From assembly GCA_019634595.1 (NCBI GenBank), contig JAHCBC010000001.1:620001-684000 (forward strand): a stretch of 64,000 nucleotides of DNA, read 5' to 3'. Positions 44,468 through 53,676 of this stretch are shown one piece after another. The DNA is from Akkermansiaceae bacterium (GTDB lineage: Bacteria > Verrucomicrobiota > Verrucomicrobiia > Verrucomicrobiales > Akkermansiaceae). Under the pieces are notes generated by a model. That model was not told where the DNA came from and ran no database searches. It was given only the letters and a program-made list of their open reading frames with translations. Position 1 is the first letter of the stretch. Every line of letters starts with the position of its first letter. A program made the position numbers and the translations under genes.

Positions 44468-45472
44468 ATGTTTGGAGCCATTGTCAGATTCTTCAAAGGG
44501 GATCCGAACCCCGAGCGCCAGGACCGGCCGTTGCATGACGGTTCCCGCCTGAAGCTGGGCCTTGCGCTTTCATCAGGTGGCGCACGTGGATTGGCACATG
44601 TGGGTGTGCTGCAGGTTCTGGAGGAAAACGGCATCGAGGTTCATGCCATCGCCGGTTCCTCGATGGGGGCCTATGTGGGGTCCCTGTGGGCGGCCGGATT
44701 TTCCGGTGAGAAGCTGGGTGAGCTGGCCGCTGAAATGCAGGACCGCCGGACGTTGTGGCGGCTCGCGGATCCCATCGTGCCGCCCGTCAAAGGTCTGTTC
44801 CGCGGGCTGAAGGCAAAGGCCCATCTGGAGCGGTCGCTCGAAGACTTGAAGTTCGAGAATCTCGAACGCGAGCTGTTCGTGGTCACCCTGGACATCAATA
44901 CCAAGGAGCGCGTGGTGATCAGCAAGGGCAGGATCAGCGATGCCGTCCATGCGTCCTGTGCCATGCCCGGCATCATCGCGCCGGTGCTGCTGGATGGCAG
45001 GCTCTGTGTCGATGGTGGAGTGGTGGACCCGGTGCCGGTGGGGGTTCTGAAGAAATACGCCCACGTGGACCGGATTCTGGCCGTCTCCGTCATCCCGACG
45101 TTCCAGGATGTGGAGGAGGGGGCCTGCAAGAGCGAACATGAGGAACCACGCTCCATCTTCCGCAGGATGATGAGGGGGATGAACCAGCACATGAACCTCA
45201 TGGCTCCGGGGAATGCCATCGACACCTTCCGCCAGAGCATCCGTGCCGCGCAGATCCGCATCGCGCATGACTCGGTGAAGGGAGCCGACCTCTGCCTGCG
45301 GCCGCAGCATTTCTATGCCCCATGGCATGACTATTCGAATTTCACCCGCTTCATCGAAGCCGGGCGCAAGGTGGCGACGGACAACCTGGACGCCATCCGT
45401 GCCTTGCTGAAGGAAGACCCTCAAACCCATGAAGACGAAAACCACAACATGGTGGGAGAACGCGTCGCATGA
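44468..45472 (+). CDS. RssA-type patatin-like phospholipase
   Basis: The 334-residue protein has the full patatin set: GGARGLAHVG oxyanion loop, GSSMG nucleophile motif, and the Asp in VDGGVVDPVP. It is close to bacterial RssA-like proteins. It would release fatty acids from phospholipids or other acyl esters. Its end overlaps the next gene by 44 bases, so it is translated with the ligase gene, and it heads an operon of fatty-acid activation and oxidation. That suggests that it supplies the acids burned by the rest. Confidence 0.92.
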   Translation: MFGAIVRFFKGDPNPERQDRPLHDGSRLKLGLALSSGGARGLAHVGVLQVLEENGIEVHAIAGSSMGAYVGSLWAAGFSGEKLGELAAEMQDRRTLWRLADPIVPPVKGLFRGLKAKAHLERSLEDLKFENLERELFVVTLDINTKERVVISKGRISDAVHASCAMPGIIAPVLLDGRLCVDGGVVDPVPVGVLKKYAHVDRILAVSVIPTFQDVEEGACKSEHEEPRSIFRRMMRGMNQHMNLMAPGNAIDTFRQSIRAAQIRIAHDSVKGADLCLRPQHFYAPWHDYSNFTRFIEAGRKVATDNLDAIRALLKEDPQTHEDENHNMVGERVA

Positions 45473-46883
45473 TGAGATCTCACACCGCCAGGATGCGATG
45501 CTGCGCCGCTTCCTCAGGGAGCGTGTCGTCCCGTTCACCGCACACTACGGAAAGATGTTCCGTGAGCTGGGGCTGGATGCCGCTGACATACGCGGCACCG
45601 CGGATCTGGTGAAGCTGCCTTTCACCTCCAAGAAGGATCTCGGGACACCGAAGGACTTTGTCATCATCCCCGATGAGAAGGTGCTGAAGCACCAGTGGAG
45701 CACACTGAAACTCGCGGTCACCCACGGCCCGAACGGTGCGAAGGAGTATCTGGAAAGGGAACTCCGCCCCATTTTCCTCACCAGCACCACCGGTCGCTCC
45801 GCCGCGCCGGTACCGTTTCTTTATTCCCAACATGACATCGAGCGGCTCACGGAAGGCGGCGTCCGTCTGATGACGCTCTGCCGGTCGGAGCGGTCGTGGC
45901 GGCACATCAACGCATTCCCGTTCGCGCCCCACCTTGCGTTCTGGCAGGCCCACTATGCCGGCACGGGTTTCGGGACCTTCATGGTTTCGAGCGGCGGCGG
46001 AAAGACGATGGGCACGGAGGGGAATGTGAAGCTCATCGATAAGATCGATCCGGACGCGATCATCGCCATGCCCACCTTCCTCTATCACCTCCTCCAGGAA
46101 GGTGCGGCGAATGGGTCACGGTGGAAGAACCTCAAGCGCCTGGTGCTGGGCGGTGAAAAGGTGCCCGCCGGCATGCGCCGGAAACTTAAGGCCCTCTGCG
46201 CGGAGATGGGTTCTCCGGAGGTGGCCATCATGTCCACCTATGGCTTCACCGAAGCGAAGATCGCCTGGACGGAGTGCATGCCGCCGGAAGGGGGCGCCCC
46301 CAGCGGTTTCCACACCTATCCGGACATGGCCTTTGTCGAGGTGATCGACCCGGACACCGGCGAACGCGTGCCGGACGGCCAGCCCGGGGAGATCGTGGTC
46401 ACGCCGCTGGATGCGCGCGGCACGGTGGTGCTCCGCTACCGCACCGGCGACCTGATAGAGCATGGCATCACCTATGAGCCATGTCCCTACTGCGGGCGCA
46501 CCTGCCCGAGGTTGCTCGGAAAGATTTCGCGCGTCTCCGACATCCGCGAACTGGACATCGGCAAGCTCAAGGGAACGCTCGTGGATTTCAACCGCCTGGA
46601 AAACCTGCTGGATGACATGGATGGGCTGGGTGCATGGCAGATCGAACTGAGGAAGCGCAACGACGACCCGTTGGAAAGTGATCAGGTCATCGTCCACGCC
46701 GTGGCCATGGGTGGCTCCGGGGATTCGCTGAAGGAGGAAATCGGGAAACGGTTCCGGGATGCGACCGAGTTCACCCCAAACGAAATCGTGATCCACGGCT
46801 GGGAGGAAATGCGGAAGCTTCAGGGCGTCGGGAAGGAACTGAAGGAAAAGAAAGTGGTCGATCACCGGCCCGCGGACAACTGA
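45429..46883 (+). CDS. PaaK-like adenylate-forming acyl-CoA ligase
   Basis: The 484-residue enzyme shows the phenylacetate-CoA ligase branch of adenylating enzymes: TSTTGRSAAPV in place of SSGTTGKPT, MSTYGFTEAKI with the A5 Glu, VLRYRTGDL (A7), and a C-terminal basic KLQGVGKELKEKK (A10 Lys). It has a CPYCGRTCPRL segment, rich in Cys, as seen in some PaaK relatives. It activates a carboxylic acid with ATP and CoA; the acid is unknown. It begins inside the patatin gene and ends 4 bases before the thiolase gene. Confidence 0.87.
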   Translation: MKTKTTTWWENASHDEISHRQDAMLRRFLRERVVPFTAHYGKMFRELGLDAADIRGTADLVKLPFTSKKDLGTPKDFVIIPDEKVLKHQWSTLKLAVTHGPNGAKEYLERELRPIFLTSTTGRSAAPVPFLYSQHDIERLTEGGVRLMTLCRSERSWRHINAFPFAPHLAFWQAHYAGTGFGTFMVSSGGGKTMGTEGNVKLIDKIDPDAIIAMPTFLYHLLQEGAANGSRWKNLKRLVLGGEKVPAGMRRKLKALCAEMGSPEVAIMSTYGFTEAKIAWTECMPPEGGAPSGFHTYPDMAFVEVIDPDTGERVPDGQPGEIVVTPLDARGTVVLRYRTGDLIEHGITYEPCPYCGRTCPRLLGKISRVSDIRELDIGKLKGTLVDFNRLENLLDDMDGLGAWQIELRKRNDDPLESDQVIVHAVAMGGSGDSLKEEIGKRFRDATEFTPNEIVIHGWEEMRKLQGVGKELKEKKVVDHRPADN

Positions 46884-46887
46884 ACCC

Positions 46888-48129
46888 ATGAAGGACCTCT
46901 TCATCATCGCCGGCATCCGCACCCCGTTCATCCGGATGGGGACGGACTTCGACGGCCTGACGGCGGCGGATCTGGGGCGGGATGCCTGTTCCGCGTTGTT
47001 GGCCCGCACCGGCATTGATCCCGGCCGTCTGTCGGAGGTGATTTTCGGCTGCGTCGCGCAGCCCTATGACTCGGCGAATGTCGCCCGCATCATCGCGCTG
47101 AGGGCCGGGGTGCCACAGCATGTGCCTGCCGCCACCGTCCACCGCAACTGCGCCTCCGGCATGGAGGCGATCACCACCGCCCACCAGCGGATGGCTGCCG
47201 GGATGGGGGATCTGTTCCTTGTCGGCGGCGCGGAGAGCATGTCCCAGGTACCGCTGTTCTATCCACACCGCACCGCCGGGAAATTCGGCGCGCTGGCGAA
47301 GGCGAAGGGCGTCGGTGGCAAGCTGGGGGCTATCACCGCATTCCGGCCCGCCGACTTCAAGCCGCGCATCGGCCTGCAACTCGGCCTGACGGATCCCTTC
47401 AGCGGGATGATCATGGGGGACACCGCCGAGATTCTTGCCCGTGAACATGGCATTTCCCGGGAGATGCAGGATGAGTTCGCGGTCGCATCCCACCTGAAGG
47501 CCGCCGCCGCGAGGGAGTGGTTGGATGGGGAAATCGCGCCGGTTTTCGTCGATGGGAAAGCGGTCACCCGCGACAACGGCATCCGTGACGATTCTTCCGT
47601 TGGAAAACTGGCGAAACTGAAGCCCATTTTCGACCGCCAGACAGGGACGGTTACCGCAGGGAACAGTTCACAGATCACCGATGGGGCGGTGGCCCTGCTG
47701 GTGGGGGATGAGGCAGCCGTGCGGCATACCGGCATCGAGCCACTGGGCCGGCTCGTCTCTTATGCCTACGCGGGTTGCGACCCTGCGCGGATGGGGCTTG
47801 GTCCGGTGTCCGCGATTGCCTTGGCAAAGCAGCGGAGCGGCCTTTCTCCGGCGGATGCGGATGTCATCGAGATCAACGAAGCGTTTGCCGCACAGGTGCT
47901 GGCGGTGCTGGACCAACTTAAGAACTACGGGGAGCGGGATGAGATCGATGTTGCCCGCATCAACCGCCGCGGAGGCTCCATTGCCCTCGGCCACCCGGTC
48001 GGTGCCACCGGCGCGCGGTTGGTGCTCACCGCGCTCCATCAACTCAAAGCCACCGGCGGACGCCGTGCGCTCGCCACTCTCTGTGTGGGCGGGGGGCAAG
48101 GTGCCGCACTCTGGTTGGAAAGAACCTGA
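46888..48129 (+). CDS. acetyl-CoA acyltransferase (thiolase)
   Basis: The 413-residue enzyme has C88 in HRNCASGMEA as the acyl-binding nucleophile, EINEAFAAQ, the His in GHPVGATGAR and the second Cys in LCVGGGQGAA. It cleaves 3-ketoacyl-CoA into acetyl-CoA and a shorter acyl-CoA. It pairs with the bifunctional gene four bases downstream, as FadI with FadJ or FadA with FadB. Confidence 0.94.
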   Translation: MKDLFIIAGIRTPFIRMGTDFDGLTAADLGRDACSALLARTGIDPGRLSEVIFGCVAQPYDSANVARIIALRAGVPQHVPAATVHRNCASGMEAITTAHQRMAAGMGDLFLVGGAESMSQVPLFYPHRTAGKFGALAKAKGVGGKLGAITAFRPADFKPRIGLQLGLTDPFSGMIMGDTAEILAREHGISREMQDEFAVASHLKAAAAREWLDGEIAPVFVDGKAVTRDNGIRDDSSVGKLAKLKPIFDRQTGTVTAGNSSQITDGAVALLVGDEAAVRHTGIEPLGRLVSYAYAGCDPARMGLGPVSAIALAKQRSGLSPADADVIEINEAFAAQVLAVLDQLKNYGERDEIDVARINRRGGSIALGHPVGATGARLVLTALHQLKATGGRRALATLCVGGGQGAALWLERT

Positions 48130-48133
48130 CATC

Positions 48134-50092
48134 ATGCCGAATCTCAAGCTCACCACCCGGGATGACATCGCCACGATCACCTTCGACCGTGAAGGCTCTT
48201 CGGCGAACATCTTTGACCGTGCGGCGTTGGAGGAACTCGGCGGACTCATCACGGAGATCTCCACGTATGGTTCGTTGAAAGGCCTCGTGATCCGTTCGGC
48301 GAAGCCGTCGATCTTCATCGCCGGAGCGGATCTGAAGACCCTCTCCTCCGCGAAGGGTGAAGAACTGAAGTCGCTCATCGAACTCGGACAGCAAACCTTC
48401 AACCGCCTGGCGGATCTGAGGATTCCCACGGTCGCGGCGATCCATGGTGCGTGTGTCGGCGGCGGGTTGGAGCTGGCCTTGGCCTGCGACTGGCGAATCG
48501 CCAGCGATTCGAAGAAGACCAAAATCGGCCTGCCGGAGACCCAGCTCGGTATTCTGCCCGCCTGGGGTGGATCCACGCGGTTGCCCCGGCTGGTGGGCCT
48601 GCCCACCGCATTGTCGCTCATCCTTTCCGGCAAGCTGCTTGCGGCAAAGGCGGCGAAGCACAAGGGCGTGGTGGATGCGGTGGTGCCGGAGGAAAATCTG
48701 GATGCCTTTGCCCTCACCTGGATCTCCCGTGGCAAGCGTAAGGTTGAGAGCCATCGGTTGATTCACAATCCACTCTCCGTCGCGATCATCCGTAAGAAAG
48801 CACGGGCGGGCCTGATGGCGAAAACACGCGGCCTATATCCGGGACCGGCGGCCGCGTTGGAGGTGGTGGCGGACTCCGTCGGACGTTCCCGTGAGGAGAG
48901 CCTCAGGGCGGAGAGGGATGAAATCATCCGGCTCGCGGGGCTTCCTGAAACCCACCAGTTGATGCGGTTGTTCTTCCTCCAGGAGCGGGCGAAGAAACAT
49001 CGCCATGTGGAAGCGGAGCCCCGCAAGATCGAGAGCACCGCGGTGATCGGCGCGGGTGTGATGGGTTCCGGCATCGCCTACTGGCTCAGCACGCGTGGCT
49101 ATCCGGTCCTGTTGCGGGATGTTTCCGCCGAAGCCATCGCGAAAGGCATGGCGGGCATCGGGAAGTTGTATCGTGATGCCGCCTCCCGCCGGGTGCTCAC
49201 ACCAACGGATGCGGCGCGGGGGCTTGACCGCATCCATCCGTCCAGCGTTCCGGTGCCGATGGATCGCTGTGATCTGGTGATCGAGGCTGCGGTCGAGGAA
49301 CTCGGGATCAAGAAGAAGATCTTCGCGGACCTTTCCTCCCGGGTATCGGCGGACACCTTGCTGGCGACCAACACCTCAGCGCTTCCCATCCATGAACTCG
49401 CGGAAGTGATCACGAATCCCGGCCGTTTGCTCGGCCTGCACTTTTTCAACCCCGTCCACCGCATGCAACTGGTGGAGGTGGTGCGCACTCCATCGACCTC
49501 CGATGAAACGCTGGCAACGGGTGTCGCCTTTGTCCGCTCGATCGGCAAGCTGCCGGTCGTGGTGAGGGACTCGCCGGGCTTTCTGGTGAACCGCATCCTC
49601 ATGCCCTATCTGGTGGAGGCCGCGGCGATCTTTGAGCGTGGCGCGGATCCGGAAGCCCTCGACCGGACCATGCTGGACTTCGGCATGCCGATGGGGCCGC
49701 TGCGCCTGTTGGATGAAGTCGGGCTGGATGTGGCCATCCACGTCGCGCGGACACTGGCCGCCGCCTATCCGGAGCGGATGAAGGTCCCGGAGATCGCGGC
49801 GAAGCTGGTGGAGAAAGGACAACTGGGCAGAAAGTCCGGCAAGGGCTTCTACCTCTACGATGGACGGCGGGAGTTCCCGAATCCCGTCGCGCTGGGCCTG
49901 CGTTCCGGAGCCGTCCCGTTGCCTCCAGATACACGCGACCGCCTCGCCGGGCTGATGACGGAGGAAGCACGGCTCTGCCTCAGCGAAGGGGTGGCGGAAA
50001 CGGCGGACGACATCGACCTGGCGATGGTGATGGGGACCGGCTACGCGCCGTTCCGTGGCGGACCGATGCAATTCAGAAAGGAGGAAACATGA
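48134..50092 (+). CDS. fadJ: bifunctional enoyl-CoA hydratase / 3-hydroxyacyl-CoA dehydrogenase
   Basis: The start at 48134 (MPNLKLTTRDD) gives 652 residues; the frame upstream is open inside the thiolase gene and is rejected. The N-terminal crotonase part has FIAGADLKTL, GGGLELALACDWRIA and GLPETQLGILPAWGGSTRL with two catalytic Glu. The dehydrogenase begins near residue 300 with VIGAGVMGSGIA (NAD site), followed by LHFFNPVHRMQLVEVVR with its catalytic His. It does the middle two steps of beta-oxidation. Its end overlaps the acyl-CoA dehydrogenase gene by four bases (ATGA). FadB versus FadJ cannot be decided. Confidence 0.94.
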   Translation: MPNLKLTTRDDIATITFDREGSSANIFDRAALEELGGLITEISTYGSLKGLVIRSAKPSIFIAGADLKTLSSAKGEELKSLIELGQQTFNRLADLRIPTVAAIHGACVGGGLELALACDWRIASDSKKTKIGLPETQLGILPAWGGSTRLPRLVGLPTALSLILSGKLLAAKAAKHKGVVDAVVPEENLDAFALTWISRGKRKVESHRLIHNPLSVAIIRKKARAGLMAKTRGLYPGPAAALEVVADSVGRSREESLRAERDEIIRLAGLPETHQLMRLFFLQERAKKHRHVEAEPRKIESTAVIGAGVMGSGIAYWLSTRGYPVLLRDVSAEAIAKGMAGIGKLYRDAASRRVLTPTDAARGLDRIHPSSVPVPMDRCDLVIEAAVEELGIKKKIFADLSSRVSADTLLATNTSALPIHELAEVITNPGRLLGLHFFNPVHRMQLVEVVRTPSTSDETLATGVAFVRSIGKLPVVVRDSPGFLVNRILMPYLVEAAAIFERGADPEALDRTMLDFGMPMGPLRLLDEVGLDVAIHVARTLAAAYPERMKVPEIAAKLVEKGQLGRKSGKGFYLYDGRREFPNPVALGLRSGAVPLPPDTRDRLAGLMTEEARLCLSEGVAETADDIDLAMVMGTGYAPFRGGPMQFRKEET

Positions 50093-51864
50093 GCTCGATC
50101 ATCGACACATCAAAGATGTCCGAAGGCCAGCGCGCGGCGTTGGAGATGGCGGAGGCATCACGGGATTCCCGGGAACTCAGCGGCTTCGCCGCATCCCTGT
50201 TCGACGGGGCTCCGGAGTTCGGCAGGATCTTTCCGTTCCCGGTGCAGGGCCAGCAGGACAGGGATGAAGGGGATGCCTTCATTTCAAAGATGAAGGCATT
50301 CCTAGACACGAAGACGGATCCGGACGCGATCGACCGCGAAGGTGAGATCCCGGATGAAGTACTGGAGGGCCTGGCATCCATGGGTGCCTTCGGCATCAAG
50401 ATCCCGAAGGAGTATGGCGGGCTGGGACTTTCCCAGACGAACTACTCGCGCACCGCCATGCTGCTGGGCGGCCACTGCGGGAACCTCACCGCGCTGCTGT
50501 CCGCCCACCAATCCATCGGTCTGCCGCAACCGTTGCTCATGTTCGGAAATGAGGCGCAGAAAAGGAAATATCTCACCCGCTGTGCGGCGGGATCCATCTC
50601 GGCGTTCGCCTTGACGGAGAAAGATGTCGGTTCCGATCCGGCCCGCATGAAGACGGAGGCGAAGCTGTCCTCGGACGGCACCCACTACACTCTGACCGGA
50701 GAGAAGCTGTGGTGCACCAACGGCCTCAAGGCGGACGCCATCATCGTGATGGCGCGAACACCTCTGCCTGACAAGCCGCAGGCGACCTCCGCTTTCATCG
50801 TGGAGAAGGATTGGCCGGGAGTGGAGATCGTGACCCGCTGCCACTTCATGGGATTGAAGGCCCTCTACAATGGCGTCATCCGCTTCACCGACGTGAAGGT
50901 GCCGGTGGAGAATCTGGTGGGGGAGGCGGGCAAGGGTCTCAAGATCGCGCTCACCACCCTCAATACCGGACGCCTCACTTTGCCCGCCGCCTGTGTCGGC
51001 CTGCTCAATCGCTGTCTGGAAATGGTGCTGCCATGGTCCCGCGAACGCGAGCAATGGGGCCAGCCGATCGGGAAGCACGCGGCCATCGCCGGCAAGCTTG
51101 CCGATCTGGCGGCGGATGCTTTCGCCACGGAATCGCTCGTTCTCTACACATCCGCGCTGGTGGATGCGGATCACTCCGCGGACATCCGCCTGGAGGCGGC
51201 GTTGGCGAAGCTGTGGGGCACGGAGGCCGGATGGCGTGGTGCGGATGCGACGCTCCAGATCAAGGGCGGCAGGGGATATGAAACGGCGGACTCGTTGCGC
51301 AACCGCGGTGAGGCTCCGGATCCCGTGGAGCGTCTGTTCCGGGACTGCCGCATCAATACCATCTTCGAAGGCTCCACGGAGATCATGCACCTGTTCATCG
51401 CCCGTGAGGCGCTGGATCCCCATCTGCGGCGGGGAGCCGCCGCCCTCGATACCCGTAAGCCCATGGGTGAACGCGTGAAGACCGCTCTCAAGGCGGGTAT
51501 CTTCTACGCCGGATGGTATCCGCTGCGATGGCTCCCCATTCCGGCAGGAGGTGCGGATCTCGGGCCGATACCTTCCCTCAGCCGGAAGCTGGCACGGACG
51601 CTGTTCCACTCCATGGCGCGATATGGACCGACGCTGGAGAAACGCCAACTTCTGCTCGGGCGCTTGGTGGACATCGGCGCGGAGCTGTTCGCGATGAGTG
51701 TCTCCGTGGCGCGTGCAAGGGTACTGGGAGATGAGGACTCCCGGCGGTTGGCCGGTTACATCATCCGCCGGGGTGAAAGGCGTGTCCGGAATCTCTTCGC
51801 AGATATTGGCGGCGCTCCGGATGATGCCGGCTATCGCGTGGCGAAGCGTCTTCTGGAAAAATGA
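50089..51864 (+). CDS. acyl-CoA dehydrogenase, long VLCAD-like form
   Basis: The 591-residue enzyme catalyses the first step of beta-oxidation, making the trans-2 double bond with FAD. A strong Shine-Dalgarno AAGGAGG at 50078-50084 supports the start. Motifs: GIKIPKEYGGLGLS, FALTEKDVGSDPA, TGEKLWCTNG, and NTIFEGSTEIMHLF with the catalytic Glu region. It is about 200 residues longer than short-chain forms, with a C-terminal extension as in VLCAD/ACAD9-type enzymes. It is the last gene of the operon that starts with the patatin. Confidence 0.93.
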   Translation: MSSIIDTSKMSEGQRAALEMAEASRDSRELSGFAASLFDGAPEFGRIFPFPVQGQQDRDEGDAFISKMKAFLDTKTDPDAIDREGEIPDEVLEGLASMGAFGIKIPKEYGGLGLSQTNYSRTAMLLGGHCGNLTALLSAHQSIGLPQPLLMFGNEAQKRKYLTRCAAGSISAFALTEKDVGSDPARMKTEAKLSSDGTHYTLTGEKLWCTNGLKADAIIVMARTPLPDKPQATSAFIVEKDWPGVEIVTRCHFMGLKALYNGVIRFTDVKVPVENLVGEAGKGLKIALTTLNTGRLTLPAACVGLLNRCLEMVLPWSREREQWGQPIGKHAAIAGKLADLAADAFATESLVLYTSALVDADHSADIRLEAALAKLWGTEAGWRGADATLQIKGGRGYETADSLRNRGEAPDPVERLFRDCRINTIFEGSTEIMHLFIAREALDPHLRRGAAALDTRKPMGERVKTALKAGIFYAGWYPLRWLPIPAGGADLGPIPSLSRKLARTLFHSMARYGPTLEKRQLLLGRLVDIGAELFAMSVSVARARVLGDEDSRRLAGYIIRRGERRVRNLFADIGGAPDDAGYRVAKRLLEK

Positions 51865-51878
51865 TCCGCCGGATCATT
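51856..51878 (-). terminator. hairpin shared by two convergent genes
   Basis: Perfect stem AATGATCC (51860-51867) / GGATCATT (51871-51878) around GCC. It spans the stop of the acyl-CoA dehydrogenase and the last base of the convergent gene. On the minus strand it runs into TTTTT, so it can end that gene; on the plus strand there is no T-run. Confidence 0.5.
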
Positions 51879-52993
51879 CAGCGGAATGGAGAGTGCCACG
51901 GCGACCATTCCGCTTCACCTGCCTGGCGGATCCTCACCCAGTAGGTGACTCCCGGCTCGTATGGGACGCTCTTGTCGTCAACAGTCACGGTGGTGGCCGC
52001 GGAGGGGACGGGGGCGCTGGATTTCCATACGATTTCCTTTCCATCGGGGTCCTTCGCGATTGCCACCTCCCATGGGGTGTCTCCATCCGACGGGGTTCTG
52101 CCGATGGTCACAGGGCGGGCAGCGGTTGCGGGGCCGATCGGCTCGGTGCGGATGACGAAATTGTCGAACCATCTCGACTGGCGTTTTTTGGAGCCGTCAT
52201 TCCAATGATTCTCCAGGAACACCGCATTGATGGCGTAGTCATCCCAGTGGCCTTGCCAGTTGATGTCATGGCGCGATGCTTCAGGCTTTCCATCCACCCA
52301 CAGTCGGAAAATGCCGTCCGCCTTGTCGGGGGAGTTCAGGCGCACGTGGGACTCCACACACACCCAACGTCCGGACTCCGCACTGCTGAAGACGGGAATA
52401 CTGCCGTGGCGGTTGCCCAGCCACTTCAGATTGGCGAAGTCATTGTAGCGTGTGGTAACCGGGGTGCTGTCGACGATGCCGGTTGCAGGATCGATGCACA
52501 AGGAGTTGTCCTTTCCTCCCCATACATGGGCGATGAGGCCCTGTCTCCAGTCCGGACCCATCAGGCAGGTGGTCCGTCCGAACTTGGCGGGATTCCCCTC
52601 CCAGCCTGCTTCGTGTTTCACATAAACGCGCCAATAGATCTCCCGGAATGTCTCATCTTTCCTCAAGCCCCGCCTACCTGCCGGAGTCCGGCCGAAGAAG
52701 ACCTTGAGGCTGCCGTTCTCAATCTGGCCCTTTTCGAAAACAGCGATCATGCCACCGCCGCGCAAGCCGCCATCCGGGGAATGGGTGAAACCCTGCGGAT
52801 TTCCTTTCTGATGTTCCACATAGCCGGGATTTCCGGCAGGAGGCACATCAAATTCATCCCGGAAGATGACGGAGCGGTCGTCCGCGGAGAATGATTCCGG
52901 AGAGGTGGCGACGGAAAGGACCCGTAGGGTCGATCCCGCCAGATGCATGGACATGCCAAAGGACAAGAGCGCCCACATGACGGAATTTCTCAT
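51878..52993 (-). CDS. secreted protein with concanavalin-like, polysaccharide-lyase-like fold
   Basis: The 371-residue protein has a signal peptide (MRNSVMWALLSFGMSMHLAGS). The body has strand-rich pieces such as REIYWRVYVKHEAGW, WVCVESHVRLNSPDKADGIFRLWVDGKPE and NAVFLENHW, in the style of polysaccharide-lyase families with a jelly-roll (PL14/PL20-like) or laminarinase-like domain. The last 90 residues look like a separate fibronectin-like domain (PVTIGRTPSDGD...GVTYWVRIRQAG). The class is uncertain, but a carbohydrate-active function fits the motifs. Confidence 0.65.
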   Translation of the reverse strand: MRNSVMWALLSFGMSMHLAGSTLRVLSVATSPESFSADDRSVIFRDEFDVPPAGNPGYVEHQKGNPQGFTHSPDGGLRGGGMIAVFEKGQIENGSLKVFFGRTPAGRRGLRKDETFREIYWRVYVKHEAGWEGNPAKFGRTTCLMGPDWRQGLIAHVWGGKDNSLCIDPATGIVDSTPVTTRYNDFANLKWLGNRHGSIPVFSSAESGRWVCVESHVRLNSPDKADGIFRLWVDGKPEASRHDINWQGHWDDYAINAVFLENHWNDGSKKRQSRWFDNFVIRTEPIGPATAARPVTIGRTPSDGDTPWEVAIAKDPDGKEIVWKSSAPVPSAATTVTVDDKSVPYEPGVTYWVRIRQAGEAEWSPWHSPFR

Positions 52994-53075
52994 TTCATCA
53001 CATGGTGGGAAAATTCCTGTGGTTGGAAATGAAAATCAGTCGATGTCCGGAACGGCGGCTTGGAAGGCCGGGCCC

Positions 53076-53351
53076 TTATTCGGAGAACTCGTAGCTGAAG
53101 TCGCCGCCCGTCACCTTGATGGCGACGGAGTTGATCTCGCTTCCGGCATGGAGCGCTTCCAGCAGCTTGCGGCTGATCTCCGGCAGCATGGCGGAGGCCT
53201 GTTCCTTCTGGATGCGCTGCTGGTGGCCGTAGCTCCATCCCGCGAACGCACCGCCTCCCAGACCAGCGGCGGCGGCCAAGGCCAAGGCCAAGAGTGGAAG
53301 CGATGCGGGGTTGACGGAGTTGCCGCGTATGGTCTGTCTCTGACAGATCAT
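53076..53351 (-). CDS. small membrane-anchored protein of unknown function
   Basis: About 91 residues with a start at 53351 (MICQRQTIRG); an ATG nine codons upstream is also possible. A membrane segment (LPLLALALAAAAGLGGGAFAGW) is followed by a charged helix (RIQKEQASAMLPEISRKLLEALHAGS) and a short beta tail. No known family. It is preferred over the longer, Arg-rich alternative frame across the same bases. Confidence 0.5.
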   Translation of the reverse strand: MICQRQTIRGNSVNPASLPLLALALAAAAGLGGGAFAGWSYGHQQRIQKEQASAMLPEISRKLLEALHAGSEINSVAIKVTGGDFSYEFSE

Positions 53352-53412
53352 CTTCACAGGCCAATTTCCTTGCCGCATCAGGTAATTTTTCCTGTGCTTG
53401 GAAGATGAAAAA

Positions 53413-53488
53413 TGGAGCCGGCTAACGGACTCGAACCGTTGACCTACTGATTACAAATCAGTTGCTCTACCAACTGAGCTAAGCCGGC
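53413..53488 (-). tRNA. tRNA-Thr (anticodon TGT)
   Basis: Read on the minus strand from 53488, the acceptor stem is GCCGGCT/AGCCGGC. The D-arm has AGCTCAGTTGGTAGAGC, the anticodon stem ACTGA/TCAGT encloses TTTGTAA with anticodon TGT, and the T-arm has GGTTCGAGTCC. The encoded 3' CCA is at 53415-53413. All four arms pair well. Confidence 0.97.
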
Positions 53489-53676
53489 CTCTGATGCCGC
53501 GCTTCGGTCAGCGCGGGCGGCGCATGCTTGTCACAGGGAGAGGCTGCTTGGCAATGGGATTTTCATGGGATGATGGATCGCTCAAGTCCGGAGTTTTTTC
53601 CGGATCGGATCATTTTTGCCCCAGCCGCGTTTCTCGCTTGTGGAAGGGACACATGCCCGGGTGTGATGAGGGGGCG

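Noticed and set aside
52990..53364. Alternative minus-strand frame over the small membrane gene
   Set aside because: Arg- and Pro-rich without a membrane segment; the frame at 53076-53351 has a good membrane segment and a coherent helix.
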